Assembly: GCA_037176885.1 (NCBI GenBank)
Contig: JAWWNJ010000010.1
Span: 2,232,001-2,296,000 of the forward strand
Source of the DNA: Favolaschia claudopus
Taxonomy: Eukaryota > Basidiomycota > Agaricomycetes > Agaricales > Mycenaceae
Direction of reading: 5' to 3'
DNA length: 64,000 nucleotides
Shown here piece by piece: positions 44,075 through 55,808 of the stretch. Numbering within the stretch: the stretch's first letter is position 1; the number at the start of each line of letters is the position of its first letter. Position numbers and translations under genes: made by a program. A model generated the notes under the pieces. It was not told the DNA's origin. It was given only the letters and a program-made list of their open reading frames with translations, and did not search any database.

Positions 44075-44224
44075 CAACTCAACGCGTGAGTCAGACCTTC
44101 AACCATACATACTCTAATCCAATTCACTCATTGAGTCATTCAGGCGTAGGAGTAACTTAGATGTCATGTTTGGTAGCGCATATATACAATACACTAATAT
44201 TTATCGTCCCAGTATTGTTTGTAT

Positions 44225-45603
44225 CTATAATCGCGGGCGCGCAAGGTTACCGTGGTCCTGGATTATTTGGGCAATTCTACGCGCGGTTTCCTGTGGTTGC
44301 ACGACCGGAAGCTGTACATGGATCGGTCGGTTTCCGTCCGGATCCAATCCAAAGGAAACCCACATACATAGTGCCCGACCCCTGGTATGGTTGTGACCGA
44401 AGCTAATTGCGAGCGAAGGCTTTCAGTATTCTCTTCGATCAAGGGATACATCCCAGCGACCCTGCGTAGCTTTGTTGACAATGCCTCGCGCATTTCAGGT
44501 ACGAATGAATGAACACGATACCATATATCTTGTATAGATCCCACGATGATGTGTGTCGGGAGAATGTCGAGCACGGTCTTCAAAAAGGGATACGCGTTGA
44601 GCTGGGTACCATCGTCAATGAAACAAGCCGTTTCCTGTTCCACCGTGGTCTTTGTCGTGATATACCCAGGTCTGTCTGCATCTGGGATGAAATACGTGTT
44701 CTGCATATAGAGGTTATCGAAAATTGCGGCGTCAAGATAGGCGATGTGATGTTCACCTCAACGATCCTTAGAACCTCCTCATCGAATGTTCTCCAAGGGA
44801 AATGAGTCTTGAACCAAGCCATAGCGTCTGCCTTGGAAGCCCAAGAAGTGGGGCGCTGTGCGTTAGACTTGCGTACCCCCCGATAGAGTTCCTCGAAGAA
44901 CGGCCACGCTTCAGGGCCGACAAGGGGCGATTCGAGCATGATGAGGGCTTTCACAGGTATTGCATGCCCTACAAGCACTCCGTACTCCAAGCCTTGTATT
45001 CTTGGCGATATCTTGAGTGAGCTCGCGAAGGTGCGCGCACATATGAGACATTATACTTACAAGGCGCCTGCTCCGCCGGAGTGTCCTATCGCGATAAGGT
45101 GTTGGCGTTCGGACGAAGACAGAATGCCGGACGTGAGGAAGGTATGGATGGCATATGCATATTGTAATCCAGGAACTAAACACTATATATCAGAGCAGTC
45201 AATCAGGCGAGACGGGAACCCTACAGCGAACAGAGTAATGCTCTTTCAGCGTCTCGGCGTTGAGGAGAGCTACTTCACCATGGTTAGGTCGCTCGATTGC
45301 CCAAATTGATTTGATTTTGGCTGGGGTACAATTGAATAATTCCTTCATCAAGGGAATCCAGGTGTCTTGGACTGGAGAAATTGAGGAAGCAGAAGATCGG
45401 AGAGGTAGATAGTCTAAAAGCGTACGCAGTGAGATTCCACCGGCCAGGACGAGGGTCCATTTGGCCGATTCAGATTCAGAATGATAAGATTCCTTGACGC
45501 AGATATATTTCGTCGCGATGCATTCCAGTTGTCGGTCAAGACAGTAGGTGAATCTAACTGTGACTTCTACGGCCAAAGGATACAGAAGCTGCTGAGACAC
45601 CAT
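44225..45603 (-). CDS. Alpha/beta-hydrolase fold protein
   Basis: Five or so exons. After KWTLVLAGGIS (oxyanion region) and QDTWIPLMKELFN come WAIERPNHGEVALLN and then the nucleophile elbow LIAIGHSGGAGAL (Ser). GLEYGVLVGHAIPVKAL and LESPLVGPEAWPFF (lid-like part) follow, then the catalytic His in VTTIPGVGHY|LPVVQPQETARRI, where an intron separates Tyr from Leu. The resulting end is NLARPRL. Splicing at ATCGCCAAG|AATACAAGG is needed to keep the frame. The pattern resembles fungal hydrolases annotated around toxin and secondary-metabolite genes as well as general esterases; the substrate is unknown. It converges on the UNC-50 gene with 150 bases between stops. Confidence 0.8.
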
Positions 45604-46003
45604 TGAGGTCGGAGTCGAAGGGTAGTACGAGGACTATGGTGTGCGCCCACAAGATCAGATGAACCCGAGAGTAAAAATATGTTCGGTGTCTTGTCATTGA
45701 GCTATACACGGTTGACCCTTCGGTCTCCCGAACAATTTCTTGTGTGCATCGAGTGGTGAAGACTGGGTGGCTTTGGATAGGCGTCGCAGTGTTCATCAGG
45801 TCCTCCTCACGTTTTCTGGCACTTGCATCTTGCTTTTGGCATCTGCCACCGCTGACACGGTACGCCTGGATGGTGGGCTCAAAGGATAGCCTTCCTGTAA
45901 CTCGTGTGGTTCAGCCTTGTAACACTATCAAGGTCTATCAAAGTCGGTGAGCCAAGGACGAACACGGTGGGAGTTGTTGACAAAAGTGACGGGCGTCAAA
46001 ACG
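45604..46003. other. Divergent promoter region, hydrolase and metallophosphoesterase 1
   Basis: No gene seen. About 400 bases separate two divergent starts and must hold both promoters. No clear TATA element was identified. Confidence 0.5.
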
Positions 46004-47241
46004 ATGGCACCTCAAGCTATCTTTCTTCCTCGTCGCACGCACATCACTTCCCCCACCAGCATAATCCAGCTCGAATATCCTGCTCAAGGGCCGCTTCCAA
46101 AGCCTTCACCAACGCTAACGTCGTCTTGGACCCGATTCGTTCTACTGTCAGATACGCATACACAAACCTTCCCTGTACCCGACGGCGATGTCTTGCTGCA
46201 CAGTGGCGACCTCACTCGACGCGGCACATTGCGCGATCTGAAACGTACGATGGAATGGCTGTATGCCCTCCCGCACCCCGTGAAAATGTCGGTTTCTTCT
46301 CATCCACTTGCATTCCAAAGAAATATGTAAATCAAAATGCAGTCTAATTGCGGGAAACCGCGACTTTGGGCTCGACAGAGAATGGTATGATGCGAACTGG
46401 ATACATACAGGGCGGCAAGGAAAGGACGCTGCTTGGGAGGTGAGTCGGGACGTCCCTTCACGCGACGACTTGGTTTGTCGACAACTTCCAAGCCGCCAGA
46501 TCCATTGTTCGAGCTCCTGACGGGCCCGCAAGCCAAGGCAGCCAATATAGTCTACCTTCAGGATCAGGAATATAAATTTCGCACACGACCTGAAGGGCGT
46601 GAGTGGACTGTATATGGTTCTCCGGTCAATTTTCATTATTGCTTTCAAAAATCCCCCGTTCATTGAATTTATCTCAGCTAAGCCCAAATTTCGGTACCCG
46701 ACTACGTGCATTCGGCTACAATGCGGCTGATGCTGAAGGTATGCGTCCGCCTTAGCTATGGTCTAAACTCGTTTAGCATTCGATTCCAGCTATTGTATCC
46801 ACTTTCCCTCAAGCTGACATTTTGCAAGTCTTCGAACCCCACAACTGTATTCCCGTCTGAACAAATCACAGACTCACTCATGGCCCGCCCCATAATCTCC
46901 TCGATCGCACGACCCACCTCGCAAAGGCGGGCTGCCCAGCCCTCAGCGCTCGCATCAGTACCCTCCGTCCCCGGTTGCACGTCTTCGGACACATTCACGA
47001 AGCCCGCGGTGCATACGTGCACTCTTGGGATGGAGGAACAGAACCCGCTGCGCAAAACTCTTCTCAAATGGCGGGTGGTTTGGTCAGCGAACTTGTTGAG
47101 GAGACCGTCACAGACGGCGAGCATACTATATTCGTGAACGCCTCTAATTGGCCGTCGGGACATAATGAGATGAGGGACGGTCAGCCAGTGACTGTAGGCG
47201 GCGCTGGAGTGCAGCCTGTTATCGTCGATTTGCTAGAGTGA
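46004..47241 (+). CDS. MPPED-type metallophosphoesterase, copy 1
   Basis: Five or six exons. Metal-site motifs: VLLSDTHTQ (DxH), DVLLHSGDLTRRGT (GDxxxxG), KILIAGNRDFGLDREWY (usually GNHD/E), DILLTHGPPHNLLD and LHVFGHIHEARGAYVH (GHxH). The C-terminus is FVNASNWPSG...VIVDLLE. It belongs to the MPPED1/MPPED2 (239FB) family of cyclic-nucleotide-type phosphodiesterases. The motif His is Arg here, but His in copy 2 (55809-57175), so copy 1 may have low activity. One intron (46824-46871) needs a GC-AG pair: ATTTT|GCAAGT...CACAG. All other exons stay open, so it is not an obvious pseudogene. Copy 2 has introns at matching places. Confidence 0.8.
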
Positions 47242-47305
47242 TTTGCGCAGGAGTATCATAACAGTCAAAAATTACAGAGTCCAAGCACCGAAACAATAAA
47301 TGCAT

Positions 47306-48626
47306 TTACGTCTCCACCGGATTGACAGCCTCATACCACTGGATCACGCTTCCTATTAAGAATGCCCACCCTCCCCAAAACGTGGAGCATGAGCTCTGGT
47401 AGGCAATGCCATTGCTACTGTTCAAGGCGTAACCGAGTGCCCCACAAAGGGCGAAGCCGATTCCCCCAATGAGATTCCAAACTACGCAGGACTGGATCAG
47501 TGCTCTCGATACAATGGATTTGGGAAGAACATACATCCGACATGCCATCCGAGTGAGTTTGGCGCAGGGAGATACCATTTTTTCTGTGTCTCCAGCATCA
47601 TCAATGAGCTGAGAAAGAATGAGAAGATATAGATGAGAGAGGGGATTGCATGTACGAAGCTATGATGAAGCCACTTCCACCGATGACCTGAGGAGTCCAG
47701 AAGACTCCATCCAAGAGGCCCTGCTTCGGCATGATAGCAGTCTGGATAGTCGGAATAGCGGTGAAACTGCCAAAAGTACGCATTTAGAGGGAAATGGAAT
47801 GCCACACTGCTCGACTGGACACTCACCCGCTTATCCAGAAGATGGTAGCCGCCCAATATTGCACGAATGCCGCCAAGAAACCAATTTCATGGAAATACTT
47901 CCCGTCATTTGAGAACCATATCCACTTCTTGTGCGGTTTCGTGTGAGTTTTTTCATCCGTGTCCGGAGTGCCGTCCGAGGCTCCCTCGACATCGTTTGAG
48001 TTGCCGTTGACAAGCTTTCTTACGTTCCAACCAAAGTCCGCCGCATCTCCTCGATTCCAAGCCTCCCACAATCCGAAAAGCGCGCCAAACTCGAATATGG
48101 TGGCGCCAAGCCAGGCAGTCCATCCCCCGCCCACGTCGTCTTTCGCCACATGCGTGTTCACGAATGGGAGGAACGCGATGAAGCCGTTGATGACCCAGAC
48201 GATACTCCCGAGAGTGAAAGCCTATTATATCCTCCGCCCCCTCGTCGTCAAAAGGTGCATGACGACGGACTGTGGGAATGCAATACGACTCACAATTGCA
48301 ACCCACCAACTGATATTCCAGTATTCAATTCGTCCCATGTTCGCCAGCTTCTGCCATGTATCGACGCGTCGCCGCGTTCGCCCACTTCTCGGATCCTCGG
48401 AAAGATGGCGTTGTTTGCGATGGTCTCTCGACGTCCATTTCAAGGGTTTTTCAACAGCGGCGGCGTGGAGCGTCGCATGTGTGGGATGAATGAAGGAGCC
48501 GAATCGCAGTGCGCTGTGTGGTGAATGTCTTTCGACATGGGGATATAGGTCGAGATGCCATCGCCCAGGGCTCAGGCTGGTGTTGGGCTTTTCAGATTGA
48601 GGTTCGTCGTAGTTAGCTGACGACAT
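47306..48626 (-). CDS. Multi-span membrane protein, YrhK-like C-terminus
   Basis: Four or so exons. A polar N-terminus (about 100 residues) is followed by NISWWVAI, AFTLGSIVWVINGFIAFLPF, TAWLGATIFEFGALFGLWEA, a charged loop (DGTPDTDEKTHTKPHKK), EIGFLAAFVQYWAATIFWIS, PQVIGGSGFIIAS, VWNLIGGIGFALCGALGYAL and FWGGWAFLIGSVIQWYEAV. The last segment resembles the YrhK module (WGGWAFLIGS). Such fungal integral membrane proteins have no known role. The gene converges with metallophosphoesterase copy 1, with only 64 bases between stops. Confidence 0.75.
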
Positions 48627-49205
48627 GGTAAGAGAGGGGGAGCTACCGGGAACGACAGAGGGTCGTCATGTTTTTCTGGAGGATCTAAAAATACTCAGAC
48701 ATATCATGATCAAACTTACGTCATTTCTCTCATTCAACATGAACCATTCCCAGTATCTGGAGGCGGTCAGGGCAGAGGCTACGGCTCGACATTCCCGGAT
48801 AAGCGAGTGTACAGAAAACATGGCTCTGAGCACAGGGAAGACAATTTCGAACAGAGGGGTCACAAGATGATAGGTCCGTTTAGATTACTATAAAGCAACA
48901 ACCACTCACTGGTGCGTCAGTATCACTGGAAAAAAGCTTGCTATGATTCCGTCCATCGCACATTTCTTTGTGCACTGACGGGAGAATGGGATGGAACTAG
49001 GGACGCACCGGGATGACTGAGGATTTCAGATTGTCCAAACGCCAAGGTAAAACTTCAACCGTAGTAGAAACGTACCTATTGTTCCGATGGTCGTCTAACT
49101 CAGAAGATATCACTAGAACTTGGAACCTTAACTTTGAGCCAGCTTCTTAGCATATATCTTTCCAAGTGCAAGCTATGGCCACGAGGAAGCTGAAGCGACC
49201 AAACA
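48627..49205. other. Intergenic region between membrane protein and helical protein 1
   Basis: No gene seen. It is the promoter side of the membrane protein gene and the 3' side of the helical protein gene. Confidence 0.5.
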
Positions 49206-50321
49206 TCACCGCTTTCTATAATCAAAAATGCTGCCGAGTTCTGCCACAGTAGCACGGATTTCGTGTTGAAATTCCTTGAAGAGGGAGTTGAGTATGTATT
49301 GACAGTATTCAAGAGGATTCCGTAGCAAAACAAAATCACCTCATTTGCTTGATATTCCCTTTTCAGAGGATTTACCTGCCTCCAGGCCCAGCCAAATTCA
49401 GACATCATCTTGTCTCTATGTTCATCTGAGTCTAACACCAAGAACCGAGCGGCGCGATGCTGGGTGTCTCTAGGCTTCAGACGATAATCCGCTATAGACT
49501 GGGGGAAATCCATCTCGGCCAGTTTTCTGTTGTGTTCGCGTGCTTTGATGTGGCGCGTTAAATCTTGCATACGACTGCGGTACGCAATTTCTGTGTGTTC
49601 CAGGGCACGACCCCACTCGGGCTGTGGATCTGACTTTTCACCATGCAAATCCCAGTATAACGCCTGTGGCGGGTCAGTGATGGTAAGCGTTGGTGCACAG
49701 GTGATTGTGTATTACTTACTTTAATATCATTGTGCAGTACCTTCTCGTCGAGAGAATAATATCGATCCTCGGCTTCATCGAGATACTCTTCCGCAAGAGC
49801 CGTATAGAGCCGGGCAAGGTCGTCAGCGTGTTGCTGCTCGAGCTCGTTGATGCGTGAGTCTATGTCGTCGGGGAATTCAAGATATCGTTTCATGGATTCA
49901 AGTCTGTTTGATTCCCAACAAATCAGCTTCAAAACTACTTGGGGAATTCAAATGCGGGAAAAACTGACGATGAAACGGGTCGATCTCTTTGAGTGAGGAT
50001 GTAGTGGCTTATTCGCTGCTGGTCAATGACTGGGGGAGGTGGCAAAGGTCTTTTTGGGCCATAAATCTCTTCTTCAGGTTCGGAAAGTATCTCTTGAGTC
50101 TCATCGTTGGCCGCTGTGGTATCCATCGCGGGATATTTCCGAATGAAGGTTCGGACAGTGGCGGTGACGGAATTGAGAGAATTTGCGTCACTGTCACAGT
50201 TCTGCTTTACCATCAACCACATCAAGGAGTCCTCAGGCCTCATATCTTCGCGGTTTTTCTCTCCCGTTCTGCTGTTCAGGATTTCTCGGGTGTCTACTGG
50301 TAAAACAATGGAGACGATCAT
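49206..50321 (-). CDS. Unrecognised helical/coiled-coil protein, copy 1
   Basis: Four exons, about 310 residues, no family recognised. In order: an N-terminal region MIVSIVLPVDTREILNSRTG; a proline block (KRPLPPPPVIDQQRISHYIL); a charged helix ESMKRYLEFPDDIDSRINEL then HADDLARLYTALAEEYLDEA and EDRYYSLDEK; after an intron ALYWDLHGEK; then FPQSIADYRLKPRDTQHRAA, DEHRDKMMSEFGWAW and, after the last intron, EFQHEIRATVAELGSIFDYR before TGA. Copy 2 at 57524-58995 shares all three helical blocks and the intron positions. It is acidic and probably cytosolic or nuclear. Each copy is a close neighbour of an MPPED-type phosphoesterase gene. The first codons and promoter are partly duplicated just upstream. 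Confidence 0.75.
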
Positions 50322-50560
50322 CTGGTTCCCTACCCAATAAGCAGTGGCGCTCCCAGCTTCAGCATTCAGTTGCGGTGTCTCGGTCCTGTGACTTGGGACT
50401 TGGTTGAACTCTCAGTGGTCTAGTACTAGTGTCTAACCGCCTAGCAGCCGAACAAAATAAGCCATTTCCGACTCCTCTCCGTATTGCTCGCTCGCCAAAT
50501 AGTCATGCATACGAAGAAATTTTAGCCACAACGGTCAGGAGTCTCAGGACTCCGAGGCAA
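50219..50560. repeat. Direct repeat unit 1 (promoter and first codons of helical protein 1)
   Basis: This segment resembles 50661-50980. Shared stretches include TCTCTCCCGTT, TCAGGATTTCT, GGTTCCCTACCCAAT, AGTGTCTAACCG and ATAGTCAT. It covers the start of the minus-strand gene at 50321 and about 240 bases upstream. Confidence 0.75.
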
Positions 50561-50660
50561 ACTCCAGCCGCCGATCTTCATCGCCGTAAACCGTTGAACT
50601 TGAACTACTAACCTCAAATTAATCTGGCCGCAAACATGCTGCACCTGCAGAGAATCTCAT

Positions 50661-50980
50661 CATCAAGTCGTCATATTCGCCGTCTTTCTCTCCCGTTTTG
50701 ACTGTTTCAGGATTTCTTGGGCGTCTACTAGTCGGATTATGGAAACAATTATTCGGCTCGACCCTGGTTCCCTACCCAATGACCAGTGGCACTCCCAGCT
50801 TCAGCTTCAGCGTCCTTGGAACTTGGTTGAATTTTCCAGCGGTTCAGTGTCTAACCGTCCAGCAGCCTAACGGAAACGCTGCTTCTACCTCCGCTCACTA
50901 TAGCTCGTTCGCTCCATAGTCATTCATACCAAAACATCTGGACCGCAACTATCGGGACTCTTTGTCGACTCAACGATTCA
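50661..50980. repeat. Direct repeat unit 2 (truncated copy of helical protein 1 start)
   Basis: This is the diverged partner of 50219-50560. On the minus strand it can be read as IVSIIRLVDAQEILKQSKRE, a worn match to IVSIVLPVDTREILNSRTGE of the gene's first codons. No downstream exons follow, so it is a truncated duplicate. Confidence 0.72.
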
Positions 50981-51869
50981 AATCTGCCTTTGACGTCCTC
51001 TTGCCGCTGCTTTACATCTGCGCGTTCCCTTATGAAATGAGTAGCCAAGGTTATTCTCTAGTATTATGGCTCAGTTCTTGAAACTTTCCGCTTCAGATTT
51101 CGTTGGAATAACGGTAGACCTACGGCAGCAACGATTGGAATGCCAACGGTACAAAGAAGCAGCAAGAGTAATAGGTACGCAAGCTTTTCTACATTGTCCC
51201 GCGTCCGGGCGACCTTTTACATCGTTAGCCCGCTAGGGAATGGAACTGGCAGATCGCCGATCTCCACTGACTTTTCCCATGGTATTTCAACGTATGTTTT
51301 CTTTGGGATTCCATTTGCATGGTGTCTCTGGATTCAGATTGACGAACGAGATGAAAACCCTTGGGCTTACCTATAGGTAGGATACTCTGGTCTCGTCTTC
51401 TCCGTTCTGAAGGATCGAGCTCGAGATGCTCGATGAAACGCGAATTCGTCGCTTTCCTCGTTGTTTGTGGGAGGTCTGTTGATATCCGAAGAGGTACCGT
51501 GCCTAGCGCTGGTTCATTCAAGACTTTCAAGCTGTTTCGCGGATTTAAAATCATGATGAAATAAGAAACGCGTTGAAAGATCGTCCATGTAATCCGATAT
51601 TCGACAGAAAATTGGCGGGATAACCCATCATCCCTTGCGCTGAAGCCTGCTTCGAATTTGTGCTTACTACCGAGGCAGTTGAGCAACATCTGCTCTGCCA
51701 ATCTATTGTTGATCAAGTCGGTAGGAAATCCCGGCGGTACCTGTCAAGTGTCAATGATTCGCGTCACGGGACCAAAAGCTTGTGTCGGCGCTCTGCGTCT
51801 TCCTCCTCCTCCTCCGCGTCTTCGCCGCCGCCTCCATCGCCGCCCACGTCCAGCTAACTCTGTTCCAAA
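50981..51869. other. Gene-free stretch upstream of calcineurin A
   Basis: No supported gene. A minus-strand frame at 51225-51716 is open but unrecognised and is probably not coding. A GAGGCGG/CCTCC-rich tract (51795-51850) lies just before the calcineurin ATG. Confidence 0.45.
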
Positions 51870-54686
51870 ATGAGCGTCAATGTACAGGCTCAAGTCGCCC
51901 ATGCTATCGAGCAGATCCAAAATCGTCCACCGGTACCCGATATCGACTTTACCCAACATGTTCTCGAGGACGGGACAACTATAAGCACCCAGGAGCGCGT
52001 CGTAAAAGACGTGAGTATTCTTTCTTACTCTCGGTGGTCTTCGGGTGCTTGCGATAGCAAGTTGCCGTTCGCCCTATTTTTTTCCTGTCAGAGGGGACTC
52101 CTCCTCGAGTTCCGGGCTTTAATGTCGTCTGTAAACATCCATTCAGTATCCCTTCTGCATGGCGGCGCTTCCTAAAACCAGCCAGGGAGTTGGCGGGACT
52201 ATGCGCTGGCAACGTGGGCGCCAAGCGTCAAGCTGTGTGTCATCCGCGAACAGCGCGCTGTGTATCAAAGCGCATAGGATTCACCTCGGGTTCTGATAGA
52301 TCGTGTTGCTCATGCTGTTTCTTAGGTACAAGCGCCCTCTGCTGGCATCCCCACCCCTGCCCAATTTTTCTCATCGGCCGACCAGTCCAAGCCTGACATC
52401 GCCTTCCTCAAAAACCACTTTTACCGTGAAGGGAGGCTCAGCGAGGAGCAGGCGCTATGGATTTTGTCGACTGCTACGGAAATCCTCCGACGAGAATCTA
52501 ACGTTCTCAGCGTTGATGCCCCGATCACAGTCTGTGGCGATATCCATGGCCAATACGTACGTGCTTTCACCGCTTAGCGTCCGATTGCATCTAACTCTCT
52601 TGCTAGTACGACCTGATGAAGCTATTCGAGGTCGGTGGAAGCCCGGCAGATACACGGTATCTCTTCCTTGGCGACTACGTCGATCGAGGCTATTTCAGCA
52701 TCGAAGTGAGAGTCTTGTTTTTGGGTATGATGCATGCTGACCCTTGTCTCGTCACACCTAGTGCGTATTGTACCTCTGGTCTTTGAAGATCTGGTACCCC
52801 GACACCTTATTCCTATTGCGAGGGAACCACGAATGTCGGCATTTGACCGATTACTTCACGTTTAAGCTTGAGTGTAAGTTATTTGTTCCTTATCTCAAGT
52901 ATCTTGCTGAAACAACGATCAGGCAAGCACAAGTACTCGGAACGCATATATGATGCGTGCATGGAGTCCTTCTGCGCCCTTCCCCTCGCCGCCGTCATGA
53001 ACAAGCAGTTTTTGTGTATACATGGCGGTCTATCCCCCGAACTCAACACGCTCGATGACATTCGCGCCGTGAGCCTTTTGGTGTCGTCGGCGTACTACTT
53101 GCTTACAGTCAGCATTTGTATAGATCGATCGTTTCCGCGAACCACCAACGCAAGGCCTCATGTGTGATATATTATGGGCTGACCCCGTGGAGGATTTCGG
53201 GACGGAAAAAACGAACGATAGCTTCCTGCACAACCATGTCCGTGGTTGCTCATATTTCTTCACGTGAGTTGTTCTTCGCTTCTATCTCCAGGATCCGCAG
53301 CCCAAACCGTACCAGATATCAAGCAGCATGTAATTTCCTTGAGCGGAATAATTTGCTCTCCATCATCCGGGCGCATGAAGCACAAGACGCAGGGTCAGGA
53401 TTTCTCTCTCCATGGATCGCATATGCATACTGATACATACTTGACGCAAAGTTACCGGATGTACCGCAAAACCAAGTCGACCGGCTTCCCGTCTGTGATG
53501 ACGATCTTCTCCGCACCGAATTACCTCGATATGTACAACAACAAAGCTGCGGTTCTCAAGTATGAGAGCAATGTCATGAACATCAGGCAATTCAATTGCA
53601 CGCCACATCCGTATTGGCTGCCCAATTTCATGGACGTGTTTACGTGGAGTTTGCCATTTGTCGGGGAGAAGAGTGCGTTTCTGGCGTTGCTACTAAATGG
53701 TTTCTCTTGCTGACCTATTTATGTGCCTGACAGTTACGGATATGCTTGTGGCGGTTTTGAATACCTGCACTAAGGAGGAGCTGGAGGATGACGAGGACGT
53801 GACGATGATACCTTCTCCCCCATCGCCTACGTCGCCTACGGAATCGGCGGAGCGTAGGAAGGTTATCAAGAATAAGATTATGGCTGTTGGACGTATGGCT
53901 CGGGTTTTCGCTTTGCTCCGGTGCGGTCGTTCTTCCCTAGCCTGCGGAAGCAGTTACTGACATTGTGAACGTTGTGGATGCCCAGAGAAGAATCGGAGAA
54001 TGTTTCAGAACTCAAGAACGTATCTGGTTCCAATAAGCTTCCTTACGGTGCTCTGGCGTCTGGTTCGGAGGGCATCAAGGCGGCGATTACCGGGTTTGAG
54101 GATGCGTAAGTATATGTTTAGCTATAACTCATTGATTTATATGCTTTACTGATACGAATACGACCCTCCTCTTAGACGCAAATCTGATATCGAGAACGAA
54201 CGGCTTCCTCCGGAACTCGTCGACGCATCGTCGGAGGAAGGAAAGGCGCTTCTCTCTTCCGCCTCGTCGTCTTCCATCCCCTCCACTCCTGCGGAAGCCG
54301 ACCCCGGCGCATCTATGCCCGTCAACGCCGCTACCCTCGAGGCCGCGCTCGCGCAGCAGAACGGCAGCAGCCCACCGGCACTGCAACTCAACACCAACAC
54401 CAGCGGTAGTGGTTCTCCAGTGACGGGAAGCGCGAGCCCTGCTTCGCCAACCTCGCCTGGCGGGGCGTTTAGACGTGGGCATGCTAGGCAGGCGAGTTTG
54501 GGGACTACGATGACGAGTCCGAGTACGAGGAGGAGGAGTCTGGAGAGCACGATGAGTTTGATACAGGGGGTTTGGGATGGGGCGGCGCCGGGGAGTATTG
54601 CGGAGGAGGAGACGTCGGCGGTGGATGATGTTGACGGGTTGGTAGGGAGGATTGCGGGGAGTACGGTGAATGGGGCTAAGGCGTGA
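51870..54686 (+). CDS. Calcineurin catalytic subunit A (PP2B)
   Basis: About a dozen exons. The phosphatase core has [89 protein letters not shown] and [17 protein letters not shown]. Downstream are the B-subunit helix region, the calmodulin-binding site ([20 protein letters not shown]) and the autoinhibitory segment ([20 protein letters not shown]). The Ser/Ala-rich tail of about 130 residues is long. Calcineurin is the Ca2+/calmodulin-activated Ser/Thr phosphatase that dephosphorylates Crz1-type factors in fungi. It lies between the two copies of the phosphoesterase/helical-protein pair without itself being duplicated. Confidence 0.95.
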
Positions 54687-54951
54687 GGGTACGATGCTGA
54701 GTGTCTCCGAGTCTTGGACTTATATCGCATGCGATGGTCGTTTGTTGACAAGTACGGCGGCGCAGGCTGAACCTGCTGCCGTGCGAGTAGCTTTGATGTT
54801 TGAAACTTTGTATATTCTTTTAGGATCGCGTTCGCTCAATACAAGTGTACAGTAGCAACGATTATCAGTAGATCTCCCTGCACCCGTCACCGCGGAGCCG
54901 CCCCCAAGGAAATGAAATTTGACGAGGTTGCCCTCGAAAGCCCGTCGCGCT

Positions 54952-55521
54952 CTAGGGATACGGGGTCGCCCCCATGTAAGGAAGGATCACAATGCGCTCC
55001 GGATCCCACTGGGAATTGTTTGAGGATATTTCGACCAGTAAATATTTGAAGACTCAGAAGAGACGCACCACGCCGGAGGTGTAATATACATCATTCTCGA
55101 TTACCTTCTTCACTACTTCGATGTTTTCAGCCTCAAAGATGAATGTAGAGCCAATCTATACCACTCTCATCAGTCAATAAGGATGGATGTACAAGATGAG
55201 CGCGCTGCGCGACGCGCCATTTTCTTGTCGTCGGAAAGTACGGATTCAGGCGTCATGACTGCGCCGGCCACCTCTGGAGAACAGATTCAACAGAACTCAA
55301 GACTGAAACCGAGTATAAGCCGACTCACTGACGAACCCACTCTCAATACTCTTCTTTGCGACCGCAAGGTGCTTGGTACGGACGGAAAGACGACGCGAAA
55401 ACGCGTCAGGATCGGTCTTGTCTGGTGCATAGACGAAGAATTTGTGAAGAGCTGGGGCGGCTGTGGTGGACATGGAAGTTCGAGTCAAAGGTCTGTGAAC
55501 TCTGCTTGCGAGGCGTAACAT
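54952..55521 (-). CDS. YCII-domain protein, possibly mitochondrial
   Basis: Four exons, about 125 residues. The basic, Arg-rich start MLRLASRVHRPLTRTSMST looks like a mitochondrial presequence; an in-frame ATG 16 codons later is an alternative start. The YCII fold follows: LHKFFVYAPDKTDP, RTKHLAVAKKSIESGFV, then after introns GAVMTPESVLSDDKK, GSTFIFEAENIEVVKK and YYTSGV|WDPERIVILPYMGATP. YCII proteins are small ferredoxin-like folds of mostly unknown role. To keep this order the middle intron (55217-55156) must use a GC donor (AAAATG|GCGCGT), since every GT choice breaks the frame. A one-base assembly problem is the alternative. Confidence 0.72.
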
Positions 55522-55808
55522 CGTGCTGAATAAGAGGATTTAGACCCACGGATTGATAAACGGCGTCTGAGGATATATGGGTGCAAGGTGGGCGCACTGA
55601 TGACTGTTGTCCGTGACCAGGACTCAGCTGTACTCACGCCGCCAATCTTAGTGGCAAACCACCACTATCGACTTAAGAGTATACAGAATACTCTGGAAAT
55701 CCCTGGAAGGAGGTGATTGAATCATCGTCACCATGTACTCAGCGCTCAGCCCTGCCGTATATAATTCTTTCTTGCCTTTCGCCACATCTCGACAGACGGA
55801 ACCTCGAA

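Noticed and set aside
46440..46510. Frameshift in metallophosphoesterase 1 next to TTCCAAGCC (copy 2 has TTTCAGCC)
   Set aside because: Using AAG as the acceptor keeps the frame open (PPDPLFELLTG), so no lesion needs to be assumed.
51225..51716. 163-codon minus-strand frame between the repeat units and calcineurin
   Set aside because: No motif, no partner exons and low coding character; most likely chance.
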